NCBI GenBank assembly: GCA_040080835.1
Contig: JBEBHP010000007.1
Location: 124,001 to 188,000 of the forward strand
Reading direction: 5' to 3'
From: SZUA-430 sp040080835
GTDB taxonomy: Bacteria > Pseudomonadota > Alphaproteobacteria > Micropepsales > Micropepsaceae
Length of the DNA: 64,000 nucleotides
Shown here: positions 51,171-59,636 of the stretch, piece after piece
How positions within the stretch are numbered: position 1 is the stretch's first letter
How the letters are laid out: each line of letters begins with the position of its first letter
Made by a program: the position numbers and the translations under genes
The notes under the pieces: model-generated
Seen by the model: the letters and a program-made list of their open reading frames with translations, nothing else
The model's database searches: none
Told to the model about the DNA's origin: nothing

Positions 51171-52346
51171 CTAGTGCGGCGGCAGTGGCACCCCACCCAG
51201 CAATTTGGGCGGCACGGGAATCGTCGCAATGCGGTCCATCTGCAAACCGCCGATATAAAGCAGGCCGTCCTTTTCGTTCACGCTCGTCACGGTATGAATT
51301 TTCAGGCCACCGGGGTCCTGCAGGGTCGCCACGACCACACCCTGCGTATTGATCGCAACGATGCAGCCATATTTGTCCGGTGCAGCGGCGGCCATCAGAC
51401 CCAGCATCTGAAGCCGATAGGCAACCTTTCGGAAAAACGGACTGCCCATGCTGCTTTCAAGGGCCTTCGACCTTGGCCCCGCAAGCGCAACCCAGAAAAT
51501 GTCCCGCCCGTTGAACGAGAGGTTGTCGGGGTAACCCGGCAGATTCTCGATGAACGTATCCTTCTGGCCAGCCTTGCTGCCCTTGAGCCAGTAGCGCGTG
51601 ATGCGGCTGGCGGCAGTCTCGTTCACCAGCACATACTCTTCGTCTGGTCCCAGCGCGACGCCATTGGCAAAAGCAAGCCCGCTCACCTTTTCCTCGACGC
51701 GGCCCGAAGCCGGACTGAAGGCAAACAGGCGCCCGGTTGCCTGACCTTCAAAAAAATCGAGGCTGTATTCATCGATGCCAAACCGCTTCGAGGCATCAGT
51801 GAAATAGATGGTGCCATCCTTTGCGATGTCGAGGTCATCGACAAAGCGCATCGGAATACCCTGATAGTCGCTCTTCACCGGAACAATGCGGCCCTGTGGC
51901 GTTATCGCAAGCAGGCCTTTGCGCGCATCAGCAACAACCAGATTGTTGTAGGGATCAAACTGCACGCCCAGAGGGCGCCCGCCCGTGGTCGCAAAAAGCT
52001 CGCCGGCAGTGACTGTGGTCACTGGCGCCGGCGCCCCGGGAATGGGCGAGGGAAGTGGAGCCGGTCCAGTGGCGCTCTGGCCATCGATCCGTACACGGAC
52101 AATACGCCCGTCCTCAAGCCCGGTATAGGCATAGCCGTCCTTGATGGCCACGTCTTCAGGTCCAGGCCCCAGGGGACCGGCCAGCCATTGTACCCGTCGC
52201 AGCAGGTCGTTCTGGGCATAGGCACCGGTAAAGCCCGGGTTCGGACCCACGGTCACGGCCACCGGCTCGATCCGGATGGGCCAGAGCAGCAGATACGCTG
52301 CGGCAAGTGCGAGCAAAAAGACGACGCCGAACAACACATAGCGCAT
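51171..52346 (-). CDS. SMP-30/strictosidine-synthase-like beta-propeller, membrane anchored
   Basis: A 391-aa protein with one N-terminal transmembrane segment (VLFGVVFLLALAAAYLLLWPI) and a six-bladed propeller. The blades show GPEDVAIKDGYAYTGLEDGRIVRV, RPLGVQFDPYNNLVVADARKGLL, FVDDLDIAKDGTIYFTDAS and GLAFANGVALGPDEEYVLVNET, the pattern of strictosidine-synthase-like and gluconolactonase proteins. The catalytic domain would lie in the periplasm. ATG 52346 follows AAGGGGACC. Substrate unknown; lactone hydrolysis is the usual activity. Confidence 0.88.
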   Translation of the reverse strand: MRYVLFGVVFLLALAAAYLLLWPIRIEPVAVTVGPNPGFTGAYAQNDLLRRVQWLAGPLGPGPEDVAIKDGYAYTGLEDGRIVRVRIDGQSATGPAPLPSPIPGAPAPVTTVTAGELFATTGGRPLGVQFDPYNNLVVADARKGLLAITPQGRIVPVKSDYQGIPMRFVDDLDIAKDGTIYFTDASKRFGIDEYSLDFFEGQATGRLFAFSPASGRVEEKVSGLAFANGVALGPDEEYVLVNETAASRITRYWLKGSKAGQKDTFIENLPGYPDNLSFNGRDIFWVALAGPRSKALESSMGSPFFRKVAYRLQMLGLMAAAAPDKYGCIVAINTQGVVVATLQDPGGLKIHTVTSVNEKDGLLYIGGLQMDRIATIPVPPKLLGGVPLPPH

Positions 52347-52521
52347 GACGGTCCCCTTCTTTTGGTAACTTCCGCCCAAAAAAGCAGAATTATATGGCTC
52401 GGGGCATTTTGCCTGCCTTGCCCCCCACCTGACCAGACTGTATAAGACCGCCCTCCCGAGCAAAGGTGGCGCGTTGCTGCCGATGGATGCGACATTTCGC
52501 GTCCGTACAAGCACTGGTATT

Positions 52522-52598
52522 CGGAGTGTAGCTCAGCCTGGTAGAGCACTGCTTTCGGGAGGCAGGGGCCGGAGGTTCAAATCCTCTCACTCCGACCA
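52522..52598 (+). tRNA. tRNA-Pro (CGG anticodon)
   Basis: A 77-nt cloverleaf. The acceptor CGGAGTG pairs with CACTCCG, the discriminator is A with an encoded CCA, the anticodon loop is TTCGGGA (CGG), and the T-arm reads GGTTCAAATCC. Confidence 0.95.
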
Positions 52599-52643
52599 CC
52601 AGTTCAGCCAACAGCCCCTCACATCTCATTCAGGAGTTCGCCC

Positions 52644-53228
52644 ATGAGACTTCAACATTTTGCCGCGGTCCTGTTGATCGCCGGTACTTCAACCTTTCTC
52701 GCATCCTGCGGTGGTACGGAATCGACCGCTTCCGACGAAACCGCCATCAGGGACACCAACAAGAAGTGGATGGAACTGATCGTCAAGAAAGACGCCAAGG
52801 CGATCGCGGAGTCCATTTACGCCGAAAACGGCGAGATGCTGCCGCCAAACATGCCCAAGGCCGTCGGCCGCGCAGCTGTCGAACAGGGCTGGAATGCTTT
52901 CATCAATATCCCTGGCATGCAGCTCACGTTTGAAACGCAAGCGCTGACATTCGCAAAATCGGGCGAGCTCGCGGTCGAGACCGGCACCTACAAATTCGTG
53001 GCAGGCGAAGGCGCCGCCCAGACAACCGAACTCGGCAAGTCAGTCGTGACCTGGATCAAGAAAGACGGCAAGTGGCAGGTCCTGACGGACATGTTCTCAA
53101 GTGATGCGCCTGCCGCAGTGCCAGCCGCCACGCCAGCCGAAGCCCCGGCTCCGGCAGAAGGCACGCCAGCCCCGGCAACCGAAGGTGCCGCCACTCCCGC
53201 AACGCCGACCGCACCGCCGGCTCACTGA
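52644..53228 (+). CDS. Lipoprotein with SnoaL/DUF4440-like domain and Pro-Ala tail
   Basis: A 194-aa protein. The lipoprotein signal ends in STFLASCGG (lipidated Cys at ~22), followed by an NTF2-like domain (IRDTNKKWMELIVKKDAKAI, MLPPNMPKAVGRAAVEQGW) to about residue 150. The last 45 residues are a Pro/Ala-rich low-complexity tail (PAAVPAATPAEAPAPAEG) that could span the cell wall or be flexible. It follows tRNA-Pro by 45 bp and has AGGAG before the ATG. Ligand unknown. Confidence 0.85.
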   Translation: MRLQHFAAVLLIAGTSTFLASCGGTESTASDETAIRDTNKKWMELIVKKDAKAIAESIYAENGEMLPPNMPKAVGRAAVEQGWNAFINIPGMQLTFETQALTFAKSGELAVETGTYKFVAGEGAAQTTELGKSVVTWIKKDGKWQVLTDMFSSDAPAAVPAATPAEAPAPAEGTPAPATEGAATPATPTAPPAH

Positions 53229-53242
53229 TATTTGTGAAACCA

Positions 53243-53273
53243 GATCCGCGCGGCAACTTGTGTCGCGCGGGTC
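53243..53273. terminator. Stem-loop between convergent genes
   Basis: GATCCGCGCG pairs with CGCGCGGGTC across an 11-base loop. It lies between the convergent lipoprotein and EF-hand genes and could end either transcript, but no clear T-run follows. Confidence 0.4.
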
Positions 53274-54534
53274 ACTCCAGTTCGGCCACCGACAGAACAG
53301 GCCTGATCTGCCAGTCATAGGTTGGCCGCGTTTCGCCCGATCCGAAAGTGACACCTGAAGCGCTCACCCAGAAATCCTGCGTGACCCGCGCGTGATCATA
53401 ATTCAGGGACACCACGTCGCAGTCCGACACGGGCTTGACTTCGCCTGCATCGCTGACGCCGTTCTGGTTGAGGTCACGCCAGAGGCTTAGCCCGGCAAGC
53501 TCCGCCCCGGCAATCCGGCCATCGCCATTGTCGTCCAGTGAACCAAGCGCCATGTACCCGTTGTCCCACGACGACACCCAGGTCACCGACCCGAACAGCT
53601 GGAAGCCGCTCGTGATCTTCTGCTTCCCTTTCGGATCCCAAACCAGCCAGGCAGCCTCGGGCTTCAGCCAGCCCGCCTTGAGCTTCAGCCCTTGGCCCGA
53701 ATAGTCGAACGAAACCTGGGACTGCAGGTCGACGAGGTCGCGAAAAGATGCCTGTGCCGTCAGCGGCACCACGATCGGCGTGATGTACATCGCAGGCGGA
53801 GCCGCATCCAGCCGAGCCTTCAGTTTTACTGCAAGCCTGCGGTCAAACCACGAGGTCGCCACCTTCGACAGATGTTCCTGCGCTTCACTCAGGACCACAT
53901 GCATTTCCCACTCCGACGGCACCTGCCCCGAGATTGAGGGCGACGGCAGCAGCCTCAACCCCTCGCGGGCGACGAAGCGCAACTCCTGCAGTGCCGAGGC
54001 CGGCCGCAGCGCCCGATCGTAACCAAAGGCAAGCGCCACGCGCGTGCGCAGGTTCTTGGGTTCGAGACGGCGGGCACGCTGATAGGCTGAAATCGCGGCC
54101 CACAGGTGCTCATTTGCTGGCGGCGGCGCATCATCGACCAATCCGGGAGCTTCGCGTCGCGGACCGAGCGAGTAAGTGCGCACTTCGCACATCTCTCCGA
54201 GCTTTGGAATGGGGAAATTCTCGCGAGTACCATGTCCCTGCACCATGGCATCGAGCCTGGCACACTCATCTACCGTCCCCTCGGCGATGCTGTCGGGCCT
54301 TTCCCGATAGACCGGCAACGCTGCCGCCTGACGCAGATAGGCAAGCAGATGAAGCCGCCCGATGGCCCTCCACTTCTGGGCTTCGGGAAGCTTCTGGGCA
54401 TTGCGCTCAAGGTTCTCGAGCAGCCTGTCGACAGGCACCTCGTCAACGCGGTCGGCTGGTACCATCGCAAACATGCCAAACGCCGGCGGGACCAGCAAAA
54501 GCAAACCAGCTATCGCGACAGGCAAACGCTTCAT
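53272..54534 (-). CDS. Hypothetical secreted protein with EF-hand-like calcium loops
   Basis: A 420-aa protein with a signal peptide (MKRLPVAIAGLLLLVPPAFG). The middle contains a helical segment (SAYQRARRLEPKNLRTRVALAFGYDRAL) like a tetratricopeptide hairpin. The C-terminal third has two calcium-binding-like loops, DDNGDGRIAGAEL and DLNQNGVSDAGEV, as in dockerin or thrombospondin-type repeats. No family assignment is made. ATG 54534 is preferred because it starts the signal peptide; the open frame extends to 54570. Confidence 0.78.
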   Translation of the reverse strand: MKRLPVAIAGLLLLVPPAFGMFAMVPADRVDEVPVDRLLENLERNAQKLPEAQKWRAIGRLHLLAYLRQAAALPVYRERPDSIAEGTVDECARLDAMVQGHGTRENFPIPKLGEMCEVRTYSLGPRREAPGLVDDAPPPANEHLWAAISAYQRARRLEPKNLRTRVALAFGYDRALRPASALQELRFVAREGLRLLPSPSISGQVPSEWEMHVVLSEAQEHLSKVATSWFDRRLAVKLKARLDAAPPAMYITPIVVPLTAQASFRDLVDLQSQVSFDYSGQGLKLKAGWLKPEAAWLVWDPKGKQKITSGFQLFGSVTWVSSWDNGYMALGSLDDNGDGRIAGAELAGLSLWRDLNQNGVSDAGEVKPVSDCDVVSLNYDHARVTQDFWVSASGVTFGSGETRPTYDWQIRPVLSVAELE

Positions 54535-54601
54535 GATCGACTCCGTACCAGAAAACAGGACTGGCATCATATCGCGTCATGGCACCGGCAAACAGGCAAA
54601 C

Positions 54602-54629
54602 AAAAAGCCCGGGCTGTGACGCCCGGGCT
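54602..54629 (-). terminator. Rho-independent terminator of the HU gene
   Basis: On the minus strand, AGCCCGGGC pairs with GCCCGGGCT around the loop GTCACA and is followed by TTTTT. It lies 26 bp after the HU stop codon. Confidence 0.92.
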
Positions 54630-54654
54630 CGAACTCAACGCAACTGTACTGGAC

Positions 54655-54942
54655 TTAAACGATACCGGCCGCGACCTTCAGGGTCTTGGCTGGGCGGAAG
54701 CGCAGCTTCTTCGAAGCCTTGATCTTGATGGCTTCACCGGTCCGCGGATTGCGGCCCATGCGTGCCGGACGCTTCGCAACGGTGAATACGCCGAAGTTTC
54801 CGATCGGGAGCTTGCCGCCACCCTTCAGCCCCTTGAGGCTGGCTTCGATCGTGCCGAACACAAGTTCGATCACGCGCTTGGCTTCTGCCTTCGGCAGGTC
54901 GCCCTTTTTGGCTACGGCAAGAATGAAGTCTGATTTGCTCAT
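54655..54942 (-). CDS. HU-family DNA-binding protein
   Basis: A 95-aa nucleoid protein that bends DNA as a dimer. The family start MSKSDFILAVAKKGDLPKAEAKRVIE is followed by the DNA-binding arm region GNFGVFTVAKRPARMGRNPRTGEAIKIKASKKLRFRPAKTLK, where RNPRTGE is the intercalating arm tip. It has its own terminator and an AT-rich upstream region, so it is monocistronic. Confidence 0.95.
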   Translation of the reverse strand: MSKSDFILAVAKKGDLPKAEAKRVIELVFGTIEASLKGLKGGGKLPIGNFGVFTVAKRPARMGRNPRTGEAIKIKASKKLRFRPAKTLKVAAGIV

Positions 54943-55223
54943 GTTTGTTTTGCCCTAAAGACTGTCTGGGATGATTTGATTTAGCAGACAGGTCTTAATC
55001 AATCTACAAAATTGCATGAGTTTCACTACCTTTTTTGCAAGCACCCCACAGGAAACTCGCTATTTCTGTAGCTTTTCTGGGGGTGAGCACAGAAAAAACC
55101 GCATGCACTCTTGCGTTTTTGCAATTGAGCTCCTTGGAAAACGCAAGATTCTGATTCGATGCTGCATTTTTCGCGGGGGCCTGCTCTAAGCATGCTTTCT
55201 CACTTCGCGACTCAACAGAGCAC

Positions 55224-56099
55224 ATGAAACTCGTCACTTTTGTAGAGAACCATCGCCGCCGCACGGGCCTCGTCGAGGGCGAATATGTCCTCGACCTTGC
55301 AGCTGCCGCTCCCCATCTGCCTCATTCGATGCTGGCCTTTTTGCGGTTGGGTGACTCCGCGATGGAGGAAGCCCGCAAGTGCCTGGCAGGCAGGAAACAC
55401 TGGCTGGACCTCACACAAGTGAAACTCGAGGCCCCCGTGCCGCGCCCGGGAAAAGTGCTGGCGATCGGCCTGAACTACGCCGACCACGTCAAGGAGGGTG
55501 GCCGCCCGCTGCCCGAGCATCAGATCTGGTTTGCCAAGCAGGCGACGTGCATCGTGGGTCCCAATGACGCAATCGAGATCCCTGCCGTGTCGGACAAAGT
55601 CGACTACGAAGCCGAACTCTGCGTTGTCATCGGCAAGCGTTGCCGCAACGTGCCGCGCAACCGCGCCCTGGAAGTCATCGCTGGCTACATGTGCGGAAAC
55701 GATGTCAGCGTGCGTGACTGGCAAGCCCGCACCCCAACCATGATGATGGGAAAGGGTTTTGACACCCACGGACCAACGGGCCCCTGGATCGTCACCAGGG
55801 ACGAGATCCCTGATCCCCAGGCGCTGAATATCCGATGCATTGTAAACGGTCAGGAAATGCAAAATGCATCCACCGGCGACATGATCTTTGACATCAGCCG
55901 GCAGATCGAGCACCTGACCGCAGCGTTCACGCTGGAACCTGGCGACATTATATTTACGGGCACGCCGTCAGGCGTCGGCAATTATCGCAACCCGCCCGTC
56001 CGCCTCAAGGCTGGTGACAAGGTCACCGTCGAAGTTGAAAAGATCGGCACACTGACCAACGACTGCATCCCGGGCCGCACCGAAACTTTCATCGCATGA
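55224..56099 (+). CDS. Fumarylacetoacetate hydrolase family protein
   Basis: A 291-aa FAH-fold hydrolase. The metal site is in VDYEAELCVVIGKRC (ExE) and CGNDVSVRDWQ, with MGKGFDTHGPTGPWIV and FTGTPSGVGNYRNPP completing the active-site wall. Such proteins cleave or decarboxylate 2,4-diketo acids, for example acylpyruvates. It overlaps the next gene (MFS) by ATGA, suggesting a small two-gene operon for uptake and breakdown of an organic acid. It is distinct from the HpaG-like protein at 37498 and not part of that operon. Confidence 0.9.
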   Translation: MKLVTFVENHRRRTGLVEGEYVLDLAAAAPHLPHSMLAFLRLGDSAMEEARKCLAGRKHWLDLTQVKLEAPVPRPGKVLAIGLNYADHVKEGGRPLPEHQIWFAKQATCIVGPNDAIEIPAVSDKVDYEAELCVVIGKRCRNVPRNRALEVIAGYMCGNDVSVRDWQARTPTMMMGKGFDTHGPTGPWIVTRDEIPDPQALNIRCIVNGQEMQNASTGDMIFDISRQIEHLTAAFTLEPGDIIFTGTPSGVGNYRNPPVRLKAGDKVTVEVEKIGTLTNDCIPGRTETFIA

Positions 56100-57490
56100 C
56101 AGGCACTCGACCCGTCGGCGTCATGAAAGAATCGGAAAACGGTTGGCTCGGAAAAGCGGGCTGGGTTCTCTACCAGCTCGCGGCCAGTCCCTACTTCGTC
56201 ATCATCAACATTTTCGTTTTCGCGTCTTACTTCCAGAGGCAGGTGATCGGTGACAGCGTCGAGGGCCAGGTCATCTGGGGCTATACCCAGGCCATCGCGG
56301 GCGCATTCATCGCACTCGGGGCTCCCGTTCTCGGAGCGCTCGCAGATGCCTACGGTCCACGCAAACCCGGCCTCATCATTTGCTCCATGGCAGCCATTCC
56401 GGCGATGCTGGCCCTGTGGTTCGTGACACCGGGCCAGGTTTATTTGGGTGCGATCGCGATCATCATCGCTGCCGTGACCATGGAATACGCCGCCGTCTAC
56501 CACAATGCGATGCTTCCAAGCGTTGCCCGGGAAAACAACATCGGCTTCATGAGCGGCCTGGCCTACAGCTTCGACTATATCGGCAGCGTCTCGCTGTTTC
56601 TGGTCTGGCTCGTTCTGCCATCGCTGGGCATTCTTGCGCTTTTTGAAGGCCCCTTCGCGCACGAACGCCTCTCGGGTCCCCTGTCGGTACTCTGGCTCGT
56701 GGTCTTTTCGATTCCGTTCATGCTCTTCACCCATGACCGGGCGGCCGGAACACTTTCGGTGACACAGGCCATCACGAAAGGCCTTGGCAAGCTGAGGCAG
56801 ACGATCTCTGAAGTCGTTCACTACCGCAACGTTGCGACTTACCTGGTAGTTCGCGCCATCTATGCGGACGGCATGTCTGCCGTGTTCAATTTCCTGGCAG
56901 GCTATCTGAGTGGCATCTTTGGCTGGTCCACGGCAAAGATTGGAATTTTTGCGCTTGTCGTGCTCACGGTCCCGATCTTCACCTCAATCATCGGTGGCTG
57001 GATCGACGACACGATCGGCACGAAACGCACCATACAGATCGGGCTGCTGGTTTTTACGCTCGCAATCCTGGGCTCGATCAGCACTACGCCGAATGAGTAC
57101 CTGTTTGTATTTCCTGTGACCGATGCGTTGCGCAACCATCAGCTTCCCGTCATTGGCGGGTTCTTGAGCATGCTGGGTTTCACCCAGTTTCCGGAGCAGT
57201 TGAGCTTGTCCTTCTCCCTGATTGGCGGAGCCGTAGTCGGGCCCGTACTTGCATCAGGCCGCACGATGGTCGCTCGCATTTCACCACGCGAAATGATGTC
57301 CGAGGTATATGGTCTGTTCACGCTGACGGGAAAGGCAACCGCGTTCCTGGCGCCGTTCTTCGTGGCTCTGGTTACGTCGGCAACGCACAGCCAGCGTGCC
57401 GGTTTCGCGGTTATACTTGTTTTTCTGGTTGCAGGGCTGGTTGGACTTTTTTGGGTCCGGGAAGAGCGCGCCGAACTTGCTCAACGATAG
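56096..57490 (+). CDS. UMF1-family MFS transporter
   Basis: A 464-aa membrane protein with about 12 transmembrane segments. The start WVLYQLAASPYFVIINIFVFA and the motif GALADAYGPRKPGL match the UMF1/Atg22-like MFS family. Its ATG overlaps the stop of the FAH gene. At its 3' end the coding region overlaps the convergent histidine kinase gene by 80 bp (57411-57490), so transcription of one could oppose the other. Confidence 0.9.
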   Translation: MTGTRPVGVMKESENGWLGKAGWVLYQLAASPYFVIINIFVFASYFQRQVIGDSVEGQVIWGYTQAIAGAFIALGAPVLGALADAYGPRKPGLIICSMAAIPAMLALWFVTPGQVYLGAIAIIIAAVTMEYAAVYHNAMLPSVARENNIGFMSGLAYSFDYIGSVSLFLVWLVLPSLGILALFEGPFAHERLSGPLSVLWLVVFSIPFMLFTHDRAAGTLSVTQAITKGLGKLRQTISEVVHYRNVATYLVVRAIYADGMSAVFNFLAGYLSGIFGWSTAKIGIFALVVLTVPIFTSIIGGWIDDTIGTKRTIQIGLLVFTLAILGSISTTPNEYLFVFPVTDALRNHQLPVIGGFLSMLGFTQFPEQLSLSFSLIGGAVVGPVLASGRTMVARISPREMMSEVYGLFTLTGKATAFLAPFFVALVTSATHSQRAGFAVILVFLVAGLVGLFWVREERAELAQR

Positions 57491-58886
57491 TGTCCGGCTT
57501 CGCATCGTCTTCCACGAGCGGGAAGATCAACGTCGCAAGCAATCCGGGCTTGGCCTCTTCAAGCTTGATCGTCGCATCGTGCATCCGTGCGACAGCCGAT
57601 ACAAGGCTGAGACCCAGCCCTGACCCCGGCGTGTTGCGCGAGCGTTCAAGTCGCACAAATCGGTCAAGCACTCGCTCGCGATCGTCCTCTGGAATGCCAG
57701 GACCAGTATCGCGAACCGAGAATTTCGCCATGCGATCCCGGGGATCAATCCAGGCCGAAACCGTCACGGCGCCATTCTGCGGCGTATACTTCAAAGCGTT
57801 TTCCACCAGATTGGCGGCAGCACGTGCAAGCAGGCTGCGATTGCCGCGCACCATGACAGGCGTCTTCGCAACAAATTTGAGCGCGATGCCCCGGTCTTCC
57901 GCAGCTGGCTCATAAAGGTCCGCGATGTCGTGAATGACTTCGCTCAGGTCCACGGGCTCCAGCGTATCGCGATGTGCGCCAGTCTCTGCTTCCGCAATGA
58001 GCAACAGCGAATTGAATGTCGAGATCAGTCCATCCGCCTCGCCGATCGCACTCTCGAGCGCAGCCATGGTTTCGTCATGTGGCGCGTTGCTGATAAGCGC
58101 ACCTTCAAGCTTGTTGCGCAGGCGATTGAGTGGCGTCCGCAGATCATGTGCAATATTGTCGGCAACCTCACGCATGCCCATCATGAGGCGTTCGATCTGC
58201 TCGAGCATCCGGTTGAGGTTCTGTGCCAGGTCGTCAAGCTCATCCCTGCTGCCTTGCACGGGGATGCGACGGGACAGATTGCCCGACATGATCTCGCGGC
58301 TGGTTCGATTGATCGCCTCAAGGCGTCGAAGTACATTCCGGCTGATCCAGACACCACCGGCAATGCCGAACAACGCAGTGATGGCAAGGGCTGTAAGCAG
58401 CGTGCTGCGTACGGCGCCTTCGATTGCCGTCAATTCGCCGGTATCTCTCCCAACCAGCAGACGGAAGCCTCCACCCATCGGAAACCACTTTGCACGACCC
58501 GGCCGCAATTCCTTGTCGGCCTCGCTTCCTCGCGCGTAGTGGAAGTTGATCCATCCGGGTGCCGTTTCAGTCGCATCGATCGGCCAAACCGCCAGATTAC
58601 CTGCCATGAATGAATCGCCAATGGACAGCAGATACAGGCTGCGTTGGCCAGGCAAGGTCGAGCGCTCGACTATGATGCTTCTCAGGCCCAGCAGGCCTCG
58701 CCGCTTGTACTGCTCGCCCAGACCCTGGACTTCGGCATTGATGGTTTCATCGGCCTGGGCCGCCATGAAACCGGTCGTGCGCCAGTAGATAAAGCCAAGC
58801 AGCAGCAGGACGGAGATACCGAACAGGCACAGATAGGCAAATGCCAGCCTGAACGTCGCCGTTCGAAAGACCTCAAGAAGCCGCAC
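57411..58886 (-). CDS. Sensor histidine kinase
   Basis: About 491 aa from GTG 58886. Two transmembrane segments (LAFAYLCLFGISVLLLLGFIY and LLTALAITALFGIAGGVW) enclose a ~130-residue periplasmic sensor. HAMP (NRTSREIMSGNLSRRIPV), HisKA (DNIAHDLRTPLNRLRN, phospho-His) and HATPase (AANLVENALKYTP, DTGPGIP, GSGLGLSLV) follow. The start overlaps the response regulator stop by 14 bp; GTG 58904 is an alternative. It belongs with the regulator upstream and probably senses envelope stress, given the HtrA gene beside it. Confidence 0.9.
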   Translation of the reverse strand: MRLLEVFRTATFRLAFAYLCLFGISVLLLLGFIYWRTTGFMAAQADETINAEVQGLGEQYKRRGLLGLRSIIVERSTLPGQRSLYLLSIGDSFMAGNLAVWPIDATETAPGWINFHYARGSEADKELRPGRAKWFPMGGGFRLLVGRDTGELTAIEGAVRSTLLTALAITALFGIAGGVWISRNVLRRLEAINRTSREIMSGNLSRRIPVQGSRDELDDLAQNLNRMLEQIERLMMGMREVADNIAHDLRTPLNRLRNKLEGALISNAPHDETMAALESAIGEADGLISTFNSLLLIAEAETGAHRDTLEPVDLSEVIHDIADLYEPAAEDRGIALKFVAKTPVMVRGNRSLLARAAANLVENALKYTPQNGAVTVSAWIDPRDRMAKFSVRDTGPGIPEDDRERVLDRFVRLERSRNTPGSGLGLSLVSAVARMHDATIKLEEAKPGLLATLIFPLVEDDAKPDTIVEQVRRALPGPKKVQPALQPEKQV

Positions 58887-59550
58887 GAAGTGAATATCCA
58901 GCACCGCGCACCGTATGGAGCAATGGCTCGACATATCCCTTGTCAATCTTTGACCTGAGGCGCGAGATATGAACGTCGATGACGTTGGTTTGCGGATCGA
59001 AGTGGTACTCCCAGACATTTTCCAGGAGCATGGTGCGCGTGACGACCTGCCCGGCATGACGCATCAGGTATTCAAGCAACAGGAACTCGCGCGGTTGAAG
59101 GTCAATCTTCTGGCTTGAACGCGTTGCTGTTCGGGACAGCAAGTCAAGCTCCAGGTCACCAACGGCGAGCTTGGTTACAATCGCTTCCGTCCCGTTGCGC
59201 CTTGCAAGCGCATCAACACGGGCAAGCAGTTCGGCGAAGGCATAGGGCTTTGCAAGATAATCGTCACCGCCAGCGCGCAATCCCTTCACGCGGTCATCCA
59301 CTTCTCCAAGCGCACTCAGGAACAGGACAGGAGTTTTGTTACCTTCCTCACGCATGCGACGCACCATCGAAAGCCCGTCCATCCTGGGCATCATGCGATC
59401 CACGACAGCAACATCATAATTGCCGCCCATCGCCAGATGCAGTCCATCTTGCCCGTCAGGTGCATGATCGACGATATGGCCGCTTTCTTTGAGGCCCCGC
59501 GTCAGATACGCAGCCGCTTCCTTGTCGTCCTCGACTACCAGAATTCGCAT
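58873..59550 (-). CDS. OmpR-family response regulator
   Basis: A 225-aa regulator. The receiver has the acidic pair in VVEDDKEA, the phospho-Asp in VAVVDRMMPRMDG, the Ser in LFLSALG and the Lys in YLAKPYAF. A winged-helix DNA-binding domain follows (QPREFLLLEYLMRHAGQVVTR, NVIDVHISRLRSKID). It overlaps the kinase gene and lies 86 bp downstream of the HtrA gene in the same direction. Confidence 0.95.
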   Translation of the reverse strand: MRILVVEDDKEAAAYLTRGLKESGHIVDHAPDGQDGLHLAMGGNYDVAVVDRMMPRMDGLSMVRRMREEGNKTPVLFLSALGEVDDRVKGLRAGGDDYLAKPYAFAELLARVDALARRNGTEAIVTKLAVGDLELDLLSRTATRSSQKIDLQPREFLLLEYLMRHAGQVVTRTMLLENVWEYHFDPQTNVIDVHISRLRSKIDKGYVEPLLHTVRGAGYSLRAAS

Positions 59551-59589
59551 GTCTCAAAGTGTCCCTGTGTTGTGGGGGATAACAGGACA

Positions 59590-59617
59590 ACAGGGCGGAC
59601 ATCGAAGTCCGCCCTGT
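59590..59617. terminator. Stem-loop after the HtrA gene
   Basis: ACAGGGCGGAC pairs with GTCCGCCCTGT around six bases. It lies between the HtrA stop and the response regulator start; there is no strong T-run, so it may weaken rather than end transcription into the two-component genes. Confidence 0.5.
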
Positions 59618-59636
59618 GGGCTCACTTGCAGTAATT

